Shown here: in pieces, positions 1-11,975 of the stretch
Numbering within the stretch: position 1 is the stretch's first letter
Layout of the letters: each line of letters starts with the position of its first letter
Source of the DNA: Arachis hypogaea
Lineage: Eukaryota; Streptophyta; Magnoliopsida; Fabales; Fabaceae
NCBI RefSeq assembly: GCF_003086295.3
Contig: NC_092052.1
Coordinates: 17,948,346 to 18,012,345 of the forward strand
DNA length: 64,000 nucleotides
Direction: 5' to 3'
The notes under the pieces: generated by a model
The model's database searches: none
The model's input: only the letters and a program-made list of their open reading frames with translations
Told to the model about the DNA's origin: nothing
Made by a program: the position numbers and the translations under genes

Positions 1-507
1 AATGAATTGATGATTTGAGAACCCTATGTGGTCAATTTGATAACCATTGACACTAACCCACTACTAATCTAATTAGTAGATAGGTTAGGACTTATGGTTT
101 GATGTTGATCAAGCCATTTGACGTACCTCAAGCTTAAGAGTATATATTATGTACTTAAAGCTCTTGGAGGGTAGACTTAATGAGCTTGGTTCCTCATAAT
201 TGTCAATATATGGTTTGTAGACAAGGATGGTGATCTCAATTACCTATGTCTAGCCAAGACTATTTTCCTTTCTTTCATTAATTAATTGTTAATTTACTTT
301 TCTTGCCATTTATTTTCTTGCTAAAATATAAAATCAAACCCTTGTTCTTCATAGCCAATAATTGAGCACTTCATTGCAATTCCTTGTGAGACGACCCGAG
401 GTTGAAATACTTCGGTTAAACTTTCATTGGGGTTTGTACTTGTGACAAAACCAAATTTAATTTGATTTGAGGATTGACTATCGATTTGGACTATACTAAC
501 AACGGAT
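1..507 (+). other. Retroelement-derived non-coding sequence
   Basis: No gene is visible. The stretch leads directly into the retroelement-derived frame that follows. It contains a short CG-containing block, GACGACCCGAGGTT, at about 391-404, of a kind I associate with plant Ty3-type retroelements. I cannot place an LTR edge, a primer-binding site or a target duplication here. The left end of the element lies outside the window or is lost. Confidence 0.4.
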
Positions 508-1932
508 GTGGTGACCCTTATTGTGATTGTAAACAACCACCACCATATGCCTATGAACGACCTCCTCAACATAACTTTGAACCGCCATACTCACAAGCCT
601 CTTACCACCAACCACCTCCATATGACCCCAACCCATATCTACCATACTAACCACCTTGTGAACCATATGAACCATATGAAGAACTACCCCAATTCAACCC
701 CCAATATCCTCAAGAACCACCACCCCCATGTTATTACCAAGATGAGCCACCTCCAATGTATGAGAACTCTCAACCACAAGATGGATCACCTCCCATATTT
801 GAGCAAATCATGGCTCAGTTTGCTAAAATTACTGCTACCTTGGAATCATGGGACTCATGCAACAAGCAAAGCATCTCCATGGATGAATGTGAGAAATCAA
901 CCGAAGAAAGGAGCATGAAGGAGATTTTAGAATCTCAACATGAGGACAAGAAGATGGGGTATGTCTTACAACAAGTGGAGGAGGAAAAGATTGTTAATGA
1001 AGAAGAATTGGTTGAAAACCTAGGCGAAGTTGAAGAAGAGGTGAATTTCAAGCTTGAGAACACTTCCACACCAAGTGATGTTGTTGAAGATTTTATGGAA
1101 GTTGTTGAACCTTCTTCCATTGAACTTGAAATTGATATTGAGAAGGATAATGTGCAACCTCCAAGGCATAGTATGAGTGATGAAAGATTAGAAGAGGTTG
1201 ATCAAGAGATGGATTCAATCATTGAGAATTTCTTATCTACAATTGAATCCTCTCCTCTTGGGCTTGAAATTGAGATCAAAGAAGAAGATGCACAACTTCC
1301 CATGCCCTTGGTAAGCAATGAAGAAGAGGTTGAATTGGAAGGAAGCTACCAAGAGGAAGAGGTTGAAATTGAGGAAGCTTGTGAAGAGGTGGAGATAATC
1401 AAGGAAGAGCACAAGGAAGTGGAACTTGTAAGACCATTGGAGACACCCCTTCCTAAGTCACCATCCAACACAATATTCAAGTGGGTAAAATTTCTATCCC
1501 TAAGCTTTACTTTCTCACTTGAATATGGTTTGCTTGAGACGGATTGGCAACTTAGAGCTCTTTGTGGGGTTAAGAGCAAAAGGAAATTGATTAGTGGGTG
1601 AAAATGCCAATCAAGGTCCCTTATGGTTGGAAACTCAAGGTCTAAGTGCAACGGTTGGTATAGTCTTCAATTGAAGGGGTCTAGGAACATGCTTTGGTAT
1701 TTACTTGAGAATTCGAATCACTTGCCACCCAAATGGAATTGTCTTGATCAACTTGAAGATGGGTGTAGAAACAAGATTTGGGATTCGGGTATATGAGGAT
1801 CAACTTTGGGAGCTCTTAGCTTGTGAAGGACTCCATCAAGACTTGGTGAAACTTATTGGAAATCTTAGAGCACAATGGAGAACCAAGCATTGGTGGGAGT
1901 TCCAAGATGAGTTCAAGCATAAGCCACCATGA
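508..1932 (+). pseudogene. Gag-like coding remnant of a non-autonomous Ty3-type retroelement
   Basis: The frame that becomes the 281-residue ORF at 756-1601 is readable from about 510. Its first part is rich in Pro, Tyr and Gln and contains an in-frame TAA at 648-650. The main ORF is strongly acidic, with runs of Glu around residues 60-230, and has no zinc knuckle, protease, RT or integrase. A second short frame at 1705-1932 follows in another register. I infer a non-autonomous or decayed retroelement protein of a kind common in legume genomes. The stop and the frame change argue against an intact product. It is not a recognised host gene. Confidence 0.5.
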
Positions 1933-3261
1933 CAAGGAGCTTCCCAAATGTCCAACTTAAGGACTTAAACTAAAAGTGCTAGGTGGGAGACACCCCACCA
2001 TGGTAAACTCTTTCCATTCTCTTGTAAATATAACCAATAAATGAATTGAGTTTCCATTGTAGGTAGTTTTTCTTATTTTCTATACTCTTATACATTTTGC
2101 TTTGATTGATAGGTTGTTTGTTAAATTCATGTTTTGATTAGAGTAGTTGTTATTATATTGTATTTTGCTTGAAGTGTAAGTTTTGTTTGTTTTGTATTTG
2201 AAAATCTTTCACAAACAAAAAGATTTGTTGTTAAATTTATTTTTTGATTGTTTTAGAATGCTTGTAGATTAGGAGAGTGCTCTATTTCTATTCTTATTCT
2301 AAAAAAAACGGGGATGCACGCGTACGCGTACATCACGCGTACGCATCGATGCGTTGGTGCAGCATCCATGCCAAGGACCCGAGAGTTGTGCCAACTCTGG
2401 GCCAACTTTGTGCCTCGAGCCCGACTCTCAACCCACGCGGACGCGTACATTACGCGTACGCGTCCATGCACACATCCCCATCCACGCTTAGGCGCACCTG
2501 GTGCCTCCGCATCACTTGTCCACCCTGCCACCCCACGCGCATGCGTGGGCGACGCTTACGCGTCGCCTTCCGCGCCCTGTTTCCGCTGTTCTGCTCTGTT
2601 CTCTTCTCCTATTCTTTCTTCTTTCTTCTTTCTCATTTCTTCTTTCTTCCTCTTTCTTCTTCTCTCTTACTTTCTTACTTTCCCTTTTTAGTTTTTCACT
2701 TCTCATTTTCTTATTTTTATTCTCTTTTATATGTTGCAATTGTTTGTTTTTAATTCATTACATTTTAATCTTGTTTTGTAGTTTTTCCTTATTTTCTTTT
2801 TTAAGTCGCTTATTTCAATAATGGTGTTGAATTCTTTTACTCAATTGTTGAGAATTTCTTGGTTAATCTTGGTGCTTCGTGACTTGTTTGGCATTAATTG
2901 TAATATTTGCTCTACACACAAGATTAATGCTTTTGTCCTTCCTAACTCATGATCCCTTATTTTTGTACATTATTGTCATTGTGTTAGGATAGGGCCAAAT
3001 ACTCTCATGCTTATCCCTAATCTTGTTTGTGTCAATTTTTATTTGAACTTGATGCTCAACATGTTCTTCATGCTTTGACTTTACTCTTGCATCAAGTAGT
3101 AGTTGATATGCCCTTTGCCTATATTGCTTTCTCACTTACATGCGTAGCTAACATGTAGTGAGAACCTTACTCTTATTTTGCATTAGCCCCGCCTATGTTC
3201 TATTTGCTTTAATATCTTTGTTATAGGCTTAATTTTATTTCTTTTTCTCTCCTTTGAGGTT
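1933..3261 (+). repeat. Probable LTR and leader region with CG-rich patch
   Basis: A purine-rich stretch around 1975-1988 (ending GGTGGGAG) precedes this non-coding block and could be a polypurine tract. At 2309-2570 the base composition changes sharply, with repeated ACGCGT and GTACGCGT words in otherwise AT-rich DNA. A pyrimidine-rich tract (TTCTTTCTTCTTTC-like) follows at 2600-2700. ORFs here are low-complexity artefacts. No clean TG...CA ends or target duplication were found, so the LTR call is an inference from position between two gag-like frames. Confidence 0.4.
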
Positions 3262-3342
3262 GGCCACCAAAAGAAGGAAAGGAAAAGCTTTTAATTGGGG
3301 ACAACAAACAAGTTCATACGCACAACCCTTCGACCTTTTGTT
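3262..3342 (+). pseudogene. Start of a second gag-like frame (fragment)
   Basis: A short open stretch begins near 3262 and reads ATKRRKGKAFNWGQQ in its first residues, a basic start of the kind seen at the beginning of some plant Ty3 polyproteins. It is lost within about 80 bases. Together with the coding remnant before the LTR-like block it suggests gag, LTR, gag order. That could be two overlapping insertions or a tandem element. Identification is weak. Confidence 0.3.
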
Positions 3343-4991
3343 TGCCTCAGCCCAAAAAGCAATTTTAATGGACTGATCAACCTCAAATTCAAGCTCAAAA
3401 AAGAAATTCTAATTCTTCTCTTTCATTCTTAATAAGTATTTTCCAAATTTTTTTGTATCCTCTAGTTTCAAAACATTCTTCACTTCTCTCGTGGTGTAAT
3501 TTCTCACATCTTTTTCAATAAAACTTAACTCACAATGACCCCCTGCTGCTGTGACAAATGATTGTTATGTTTTACTTGGTCTGATTCTGACTTCCTCATT
3601 ATTCTCAATTGTACGTTGTGTGGACATGCTTAATTTCCTGTGTTGTTTAAGCATCTCTGCTTGATTTGCACAGTAGGGATGTGAATAATGCAACACAACC
3701 TTCGAAATAATCTAAACACGAACGTTCTTCAATATGTGTATATAAATTCTTGTACGACAATTTAATCCAGCTGAGGGATTTGTCTTCTCAGTTGATGATA
3801 TGTGCGATTTCAATTTCCCCTCTCTGCTACATGTAATCAATCGGTTCTTAATTTAATTTTTCTTCTTATTTGTACTCCGAATTCTTGTAGAAAACCTGCA
3901 TCTTTCAAATAATCTTTCTAGAATTTTACAACATCTTCAAGCGTGTTAAAAGTCATCCCAACCTTTGGAACAAGCTACTCATCAACATCGCACATAAACT
4001 GCAAAATACAACAAAAATAGTCCACAATAGACCATATTAAAAGCCAGCATACACCGAAGCTCATCATCAAAAATAATAAAATTAGATTCAAAAGTCATCA
4101 TCAAACAAAAACTAAATGATTCAACTACAGAATCATAAGCTACTAACAAACTACATTATCTAGATTCAAACTACACCTCACTACTTGATTCGATTCAAAA
4201 CAATAATACAATTCACCCTCGTTCAATTGAAAAGTCTGAACCTATAAATACACCGAAAAGTTTTCACAATACACTAAAAGAATTCTGATATACATCAAAA
4301 CGAGAAATGGAACAGATTTATCAGAACTCCTACATTACATTCAATTCAAACCATCAACGATGAACAACAAATTTCACAAATAAAAACAATATTATTCACC
4401 TACAGAATCATAAACTACTAACAAAAATATTAACTAGAATTGAACCACACCTCAGCCGCTTGATTGTATTTAAAACAATAATCCACTTTGCTTTGATTCA
4501 ATTGATAATCTGAACTTGAATCATTCATTATCTTTAACAACGAGATAACTGTTTAAAACTGATTTCAGAGCTTGATTTAAAAAATGTAGAGTACGAAAAA
4601 AATTGCAAAAAATGAAGAAAAAGAATGCAGAGAATGAAGGGAGAGAAACGCAGAGATAGAAGAAAACGTAGATCGAAAACATTGAGAAAAATTCGAAAAA
4701 GGAAACGAAATTCTTTCAAAAAAGACAGTTATATATTCGCGCGTTAATTAAAAAATTAGTTAGATAGTGGCGCGTGAGGCGAATTAGGTTAAAAAGACTT
4801 GTATGGACTTATTTGTGTAAATGATTTATATGTGAAGAATATTTATTTTTCTTTTTATCTATTACTTTAATACTTAAATACTCAACGTTTAAATAAATGG
4901 AGCAATTATAGCAAGGATAAAAAAATAAGTTATAAACTTCTCTCTGTATGATACAATAAAGAGAGAAAATTAATTCCCAAAAAATATATCT
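3343..4991. other. AT-rich intergenic DNA with a 118-bp direct repeat
   Basis: No gene is supported; the minus ORF at 4534-4719 is low-complexity. A sequence of about 118 bp occurs twice, at about 4118-4231 and 4396-4515. Both copies start with ATTCAMCTACAGAATCATAA and end near TCTGAAC, with roughly 80% identity by eye. A short CG-containing spot (GGCGCGTGAGGCG) lies near 4768-4780. Confidence 0.45.
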
Positions 4992-5260
4992 AAAGTATGA
5001 TTAAAAACAAATAAATAAGAGTTTTTAAAAAAATTTACTAAAATGATCATCAACTTGCTCAACGAGAATAGTCATGATGATGAGTAGTGAGTGATTGAGT
5101 ATGAGCAAAATATGAAAGAGTAGAAGAATAATAATAACAAAGAAAAAGAAGGTGGAATATGATGATGAAACTTGAAATATGTTGATGGCATGGTTTCTTG
5201 AAAAATGTTGGTATTTATAATGTATTAGAAGAGTCCTTTCCTAAGATTTAGAACTTTCAA

Positions 5261-5855
5261 CGTTCTATAGGTAGCCCTTTTCATGGTGCCAACAACCATG
5301 CTCTGATACCATTGTTAAGGGTTTTCTCACTAATTTCAGATTATCAAGAGGTACAGTAGTAGATAATTAACAATTAGAGCAGTAAAGGGTGAGAGATAGA
5401 AGATAGGGTAGAGGAAGGTTGAGGTATCAATGTGACACTCTCAATAAGTATTATTCAGAAAAGAAGTATGAAAAATGAGTCATGAAAGAAGATTTACTTG
5501 GCATTCGAGAGGCCAAACTATCCACTAAAGACCACAGCCCTCTCCAATTCGTCCAATAACTCTTCAATTATAGGAATCAGAAATTTGTCGGAATGGTGAT
5601 TTTGTTGAGCGCCTGATAATCAATACAAAATCACCATCCGCCATCCTTTTTCTTCACAAGGATTATTGGACTAGAGAATGGACTAGTACTGGGTCTGATA
5701 ATTCCTATTTGAAGTATTTTCTCAATTATCTTCTCCATTTCCTTCTTCTGATAGTGAGGGTACCGATAAGGGCGTATGTTAGGAATATCTAAATTCTCCT
5801 TTAATACTATGGCATGGTCATGTGATCTCCGAGGAGAAAGATCAGATGGGGACTG
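5261..5855 (-). mobile_element. Antisense Ty3/gypsy fragment inserted in duplication copy 1
   Basis: This segment is absent from copy 2, where the flanks join directly. It contains, on the minus strand, the tRNA-Met type primer-site word TGGTATCAGAGC (as GCTCTGATACCA at 5300-5311). It also contains a reverse-transcriptase fragment at 5530-5850. The primer site lies downstream of the RT in minus orientation, which is not the normal order, so the fragment is rearranged or composite. Confidence 0.65.
5530..5850 (-). pseudogene. Ty3/gypsy reverse transcriptase fragment
   Basis: The minus-strand translation reads through PYRYPHYQKKEMEKII, then GIIRPSTSPFSSPIILVKKK and a CIDYQALNKITIP segment. These are the N-terminal fingers of a gypsy RT just before the palm. 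An in-frame TGA follows the lysine-rich KKKDG motif, and further stops occur downstream. Only the start of the RT domain remains, with no catalytic YxDD-type box. It is a dead fragment. Confidence 0.85.
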
Positions 5856-7052
5856 AAAAATTTTATTACTTACTTCTTTTTTTTTCCACCATTTTTAATA
5901 CAACAATCATTTTTTTTATCTAGTCTTTTTGATCTTACACCCCTTAATTAATACAATATAACAACTTTAGTTTACTATTCTCCAAGAAAAATTCAACAAT
6001 CCCACAATATATTTATTTAAAAATTGGATAATAAAAAAACTTACATACCTAAATTAAAAGAGAAGATAATTCAATCTCATTAAAAAAAATGTGATTAATT
6101 AGTTGGAGATATTTGTATTATAAGTTAAAATAAAAATTAGCTCATCACAATAGTTTTAATATTTTTTTTATCTACCACTAGACATGCTATTTGGTGCTCC
6201 AAATATAAATAAAATTTTAAAACCATGCACGTAAATAAAAGAATAAAAATTTGTGATTGGAGTTTTAAATAAAAAATATTCGATGAAAAGAAAGAGAAAA
6301 GTATTTTTTTTGTTGATTTTCATTTTATTTTAGAAATTATTATTAGCAAGAATATAATTAGATATTTGATTTGAGTATAATATGTAGGCATTTATGAATT
6401 AACTTACATGAGATTTTTTTGGATATTTTACGAGAAAAATAAAAATATTCACCTATAGTTATTCCATTAAAAATAATAGTCAATATTAAAATTTAATCAT
6501 TTTTGGTACTCAAATCCAAATTTAATGAGAAATATTATATATCCTAAATAATTATATATCCTAACAATTATATACGCTGGCAAAAGTATTTTTATTATCA
6601 ACTTTTTTTTGTTTACATTAACTAAATCGTGATCATTAAAAAAGTTACTAACTTTTATTATTTTTATTTTTTATATGAATTATTAATTTTGAATATTTAT
6701 TTTTAAATAAAGAAATATTTTTTTTAGAAGATTCTAATTTTTTAAATATTTACTGATTTACTTATGTCCTTAATAGCAATTTTTTATAAAATATATTTAA
6801 AGTTAAAATTTAATAATAATATTTTAGGATAATGTAATTTATGAAAGAAAATAGAGAAGATTTTATATATGAAATTGAATTTGTCTGATACTCTGATTTA
6901 TTATCACAAGTGAGTTAGCTGTGAGTTGGAGATCATAATATAGTTGTATCAGCAAATAGTTAGAGGTTATAATATAACTGTATTAACAGATAGTTTTATT
7001 TAAATAATATAGTCAAATATGCAAGTATGTAACACATATTTTTTTATTAGGC

Positions 7053-8100
7053 GCCTATTACTAGTTTTCATTCACCGCTATTTCTTCTCACGCACATGTG
7101 TCGCTAAACTATAAATCATTCGTTCTTTGTCTTAATTCATTGTTATCTTTAATTCTCTCATCATCTTCGTCTCAGTCCTAAACTGCACATGTATTACTTT
7201 CTAAAATTAGTACTTGTTGCTCAACACATATAAGCTCTGCACGTAATTAAAATTTTAAGTGTTTCTTTTGAATCTAAAAAAATTTATAGATAGTCATAGT
7301 AATGTTATTTAAATCAAATTTATGGTTGTTTTTGTATCTTATTTTTATCAATCATAATTTTGAGAAAAAATTAAGTTGATACCAGTTTTCACTCACCCTA
7401 TTTCTTCTCACGCACGTGTTACTAAATTATAAATCGATTCGATTTTTATCTCAACCGATTCTCACTCCTAGTTCTCTCATCACCTCTCAATCTTTATCTT
7501 AATCTTAAACTACACATATGTTCCTCTCCAAAACCAACACCTGTCACTCAATGCATATAAACTCTGCATATAATTATGTATAAGAAATTAAAAATCTTAC
7601 GTACTTCTTTTGAACGTGAAAAAAATTCATAGATAATCATAGTAATATTATTTAGATCAGATTTATGGTCGTTGTTTTCTATTTTCCATTTCGATCAATG
7701 TAAAAAAAAAAAAAAAAGTTGAGTTGATACCAATTTTAACTCACCGTTAATTTTTTTTTACGCACATGTCACATGTGTCACTAAACTATACTATAAATCA
7801 ATAGTTCTTGATCTCAACCTATTCTCACCGCTAGTTCTCTCATTACCTCTCAATCTTTATCTCAAGTCTCAAACCTAAATTATACATATATTATTCTCTA
7901 AACCAGATTATTCTCTAAAATTAGCACCTGTTACTCGTTGCATATAAATTTTGCATGTCATTAAAACTCTTAAATGCTTCTTTTGAATATAAAAAAAAAC
8001 TTTATAGATAGTCATAGTAATATTATTTAGATCAGATTTATGGTTATTTTTTATCTTCAATTTTGATCAATATATTTATAATAAAAAAAATTGAGTTGAT
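7053..8100 (+). repeat. Three tandem ~350-bp subrepeats (copy 1)
   Basis: Three successive units start at about 7053, 7380 and 7735. Each contains in order a TTCTCACGCAC-type word, ACTAAACTATAAATC, CTCTCATCA, CACATAT, a TGCATATAA or TGCACGTAA motif, CTTCTTTTGAA and ATAGTCATAGTAAT, and ends with AGTTGAT. Units differ by numerous substitutions, so the repetition is old. The same three units occur in the second duplication copy, so the triplication came before the 4.2-kb duplication. Confidence 0.75.
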
Positions 8101-8985
8101 AAGATAAATAAAGTAGCCAAAATATTTAATTTCTCTATTAAATAAATGATCATGTATTAATTTTTGATACATGATTTAAATTAAAAGTGTTATCTTTATT
8201 AAAGAGTGTTGTTATATTCTTAAAATTATTAATTCAACTCTGATACCAATTTTTTAATTCATTTAAAATTTAATTTTTTAACCAAAATTTTATTTGAGTA
8301 TTATTTTATTTTTTATTATTTTTTATAAATTTTATAATATTATTTTTCTGCTCTCATTTCATTATATTTTGATTTTTTTTTATTTTGTGAATTTAATAAA
8401 TTTTTACAAGTTGAGTTTTTATTTATAATTTTTATAATATTTTTAATAATTTTTTTTATTTTTAAAGGATCATATTTTAATTTACTAATTTTTATTGCTA
8501 ATTGTTTTATTTTTCAAATATTTAAATAAAATTTATTGTAAAATTAAGATTTAAAAAAATTTATTTTATATTAATTTAAAAATTGTAATGTTATTTAAAT
8601 TAATAATAATTAAAATTATTAATATAATTATTTATTTTCTTAAATGTTTAATTTTACTGATAATTTATATTTTATTATTAATCTACGTATTTTAGAATAC
8701 GCATCTTAATTGTGATTAAATAAATAATAAAAAAAATTATTTTTATCATTGTTATACAAATGATACCTACTTATTATTTTCTATGAGTACTTGATTTTTG
8801 GTCTTAAAAATTAAAAATAAAGGCAACTAGATCTTAAAAAAATATAAGTACTCTAGTAGTTAAGTTTAATTTTTTAATTTTTTATTTAATTAACAAAAAC
8901 TTTATATATTTTTTTAAAAATTTAGAAGAAAAAAGAAAAAATATTTTAAAAAAAATATTTATAAGTACTCCAGTATTTTATCCTC

Positions 8986-9222
8986 GTCGCCTTCTGATTT
9001 TCTGTTCATGATTTTTTGATTTATTTGTTTGTTGGATTCATGATTTTGATTTATTTGTTTGTTGGATTCGTGATTTTGATTTTTTATTTTTTGAGGTTAT
9101 TTATTCATGATTTTGATTTTTGATTTTTTGAGATTTTTTATTCATGATTTTTTGCTAAATTCATGATTTTCTGAGGTTATTTTGGATTCATGATTTTTTA
9201 TTTTCTGAGGTTATTTATTTCA
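8986..9222 (+). repeat. Low-complexity TGATTTT-rich spacer
   Basis: Between the two duplication copies lies a stretch made of degenerate repeats of words such as TTCATGATTTTGATTT and TTTGTTTGTTGGATTC. The internal period is roughly 30 bases and becomes irregular toward the end. No coding potential. Confidence 0.6.
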
Positions 9223-9934
9223 AAAGTATGATTAAAAAAAATAAATAAGAGTTTTTAAAAAAAAAAATTACCAAAATGATTATCAGCTTGTTCATCGAAA
9301 ATAGTCATGATGATGAGTAGTGAGTAATTGAGTATGAGCAAAATATGAAAGAGTAGAAGAAGAATAATAACAGAAAAAGGAGGTAGAATATGACGATGAA
9401 ACTTAAGATGTGTTGATGGCATAGTTTCTTAAAAAATGTTAGTATTTATAATTTATTAGTCCTTTTCTAAGATTCAAAACTTCCAAAGTTCTTATCTGAA
9501 ATGAAAAGTCTCGTTACTTACTTCTTTTTCTTTTGTTTTTTCATCATTTTTAATACAACAATCATTTTTTTAATCTAGTCATTTTAATCTTATACCCTCT
9601 AATTAATACAGTATAACAACTTTAGCTTACTATCTTCTAAAAAAAGTTCAACAATTTCACAATATATATTATTTAAAAAAATAGATAATATAAAAAAATA
9701 TACACCCAAGTCAATTCAATCTCATTGAAAAGAATGTGATTAATTAGTTAAAAATTATTGTATTGTTAGTTAGAATGAAAATTAGTTTATCACAATAATT
9801 TTAATATTTTTTATCACTAAGCATGCGATTTAGCACTCTAAATATAAATGAAATTTTAAAATTATGCACTAAATAAAACAATAAAAATTTGTAGTTGGAG
9901 TTTTAAATAAAAACTATTAAAAGGGAAGAAAGAG

Positions 9935-10008
9935 AAAAATGTTCTCCCCATACTCAATTAAAAGGTTGCAGGTTCGAGTCTCATATTTTTGGTAAAAAAA
10001 AATGTTCT
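9935..10008 (+). mobile_element. Truncated tRNA-derived SINE with target duplication
   Basis: A roughly 63-bp insertion is flanked by the direct repeat AAAAATGTTCT (9935-9945 and 9998-10008) and is missing from duplication copy 1. It contains GGTTCGAGTC at 9971-9980, matching a Pol III B box, and ends in an A run. The sequence resembles the SINE at 39126-39238 from the word CTCCCCATACTC onward, so this looks like a 5'-truncated copy of the same family. Confidence 0.7.
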
Positions 10009-10796
10009 TTTTGTTGGTTTTGATTTTATCTTAGAAATTATTATTAACAAGAATAATTAGATATTTGACTTAAGTATAATATGTAGGCATTTATGAATTA
10101 ACTCACATGAGATTTTTTATAATATTTTATGAGAAAAATAAAAATATTCACCTATAGTTATTCCATTAAAAATAATACTCAATATTAAAATTTAATAATT
10201 TTTGGTATTCAAATCCAAATTTAATGAAAACTGTTATATATAGTTATACACCAAATAATTATATATCCTCAACAATTATATACTCTGACAAAAGTATTTT
10301 TATTATCAACTGTTTTTTTTATATTAACAAAATCATGATCATAAAAAAGTTACTAACTTTTATTATTTTTATTTTTTATATGAATTATTAGTTTTGAATA
10401 TTTATTTTTAAACGAAGAAATATTTTTTATTTTTTAAAAGTTTTTAATCTTTTAAATATTTACTAATTTATTTACATCCTTAATAATAATTTTTTGTAAA
10501 ATATATTTAAAGTTAAAATTTAATAATAATATTTTAGAATAATATAATTTATGAAAAAAAAATTAGAGATGATTTTATATATGAGGTTAAATTTGTCTGA
10601 TACTCTGATTTATTGTCACAAATGAGTTAGCTGTGAGTTGGAGGTCGTAATATAGTTGTATCAGCAAATAGTTAGAAGTCAAAATATGGCTGTATCAGCA
10701 GATAGTTTTATTTAGATGGTATAGTCAAATATGCAAGTATGTAAAATATATTTTTTTTATTAGAGGCATACTTTATCATCGCTATTTCTTTATTAT

Positions 10797-11975
10797 CAGT
10801 TTTTATTCACCGCTATTTTTTCTCACATATGTGTCACTAAACTATAAAATCGCTCGTTTTTTATCTCAACCCATCTTAATTCTCTGTCATCTTCGTCTCA
10901 ATCCTGAACTGTACGAGTGTTACTCTCCAAAATCAATATCTATCACTCAATACATATAAACTCTGCACGTAATTAAAATTTTAAGTGCTTCTTTTGAATC
11001 TAAAAATCTTATAGATAATCATAGTAATGTTATTTAGATCAGATTTATAATTGTGTTCTATCTTCAATTTTTCTTAATGTATTCATAATTTTCAAAAAAA
11101 AATTTGAGTTGATACCAATTTTCACTCCTCTATTTCTTTTCACGTAATGTGTTACTAAATTATAAATAGATTCGTTCTTTCTCTCAACCGATTTTCACTT
11201 TTAGTTCTCTCGTCATTTATCGATCTTCATCTCAATTTTAAATTACACATATGTCACTCAATGTATATAATCTCTGCACATAATTATATAAGAAAAATTA
11301 AAAATGTTACGTGTTTCTTTTGAACATGAAAAAACTTTATAGACATAATAATGTTATTTAGATCATATTTATGGTTATTTCCTATCTTCATTCTTGATCA
11401 ATATAAAAAAAGAAAATTAAGTTAATACCAATTTTCACTTACTGCTAATTTTTTTCTCACGCACATATGTCACTAAACTATACTATAAACCGATTGTTCT
11501 TGATCTCAACCCATTCTCACCGATAATTCTCTCATCACCTCTACCTCTCGATCTTCATCTCAATCCTAAACTGTACATATATTACTCTTCAAAATCAACA
11601 CCTGTTACTCATTGCATATAAGCTCTGCATGTAATTAAAAATCTTAAGTGCTTCTTTTGAACATAAAAAAAATTTATAGATAGTTTCAGCTGTAGTTTTC
11701 ACTCCTGCTTTAACTGAATTGGAAAGGAGAGTTAATGTTGTTGGAGTTGTTGAGGATGTCACCGATAGGAGCGACCCCTATCCAGAGAAGGAGAAGGCGG
11801 CTGTAGAGATAGAGTCTTTACGGGCAATGAAAGCGGTAGGTCAAGTGAAACATTCTATCTTTGTCAGGCTTAAGCTATAGTCATAGTAATATTATTTATA
11901 ACAAATTTATAGTTGTTTTCTATCTTCAGTTTTGATTAATGTATTTATAGCAAAAAAAAAAAAAAAGTTGAGTTG
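10797..11975 (+). repeat. Three tandem ~350-bp subrepeats (copy 2)
   Basis: The three units begin near 10797, 11115 and 11430 with the same ordered landmarks as in copy 1. The third unit is interrupted by the 193-bp insert at 11684-11876, between ATTTATAGATAG and TCATAGTAAT. Those two words are contiguous in the other units. Confidence 0.7.
11684..11876 (+). mobile_element. 193-bp insert with a 64-codon open frame, unrecognised
   Basis: The insert starts TTTCAGCTGTAG and is bounded by the short repeat ATAG (11680-11683 and 11877-11880). It is noticeably less AT-rich than its surroundings. A frame from 11686 runs 64 codons to a TAG at 11878-11880. It has a coding-like composition: acidic and basic residues alternate, and the start reads SAVVFTPALTELERRV. 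There is no ATG at the start, and the opening TTTCAG resembles a splice acceptor. I do not recognise the protein. A captured exon fragment or a piece of an element polyprotein is possible. Confidence 0.45.

Larger units (their letters stand above)
4992..8985 (+). repeat. Large direct duplication, copy 1
   Basis: This block and the next one (9223-13315) are homologous over nearly their whole length, in the same orientation, offset by about 4.23 kb. Both begin with AAAGTATGATTAAAAA and share TCATGATGATGAGTAGTGAG near their starts. Both share the three-unit subrepeat, and a similar end near the word TAAGTACTCCAGTATTTTAT. Copy 1 has an extra segment at 5261-5855. I see no coding capacity. The unit could be an old satellite-like or segmental duplication, or an unrecognised non-coding element. 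Confidence 0.75.

Noticed and set aside
2277..2821. Three overlapping plus ORFs with hydrophobic Phe/Leu/Ser-rich tails
   Set aside because: They are translations of the CG-rich patch followed by a pyrimidine tract. The apparent membrane segments are compositional artefacts in LTR-like DNA.
9961..9990. An intact tRNA gene near the GGTTCGAGTC word
   Set aside because: There is no A box or cloverleaf. The word is the B box of a truncated SINE with a target duplication.
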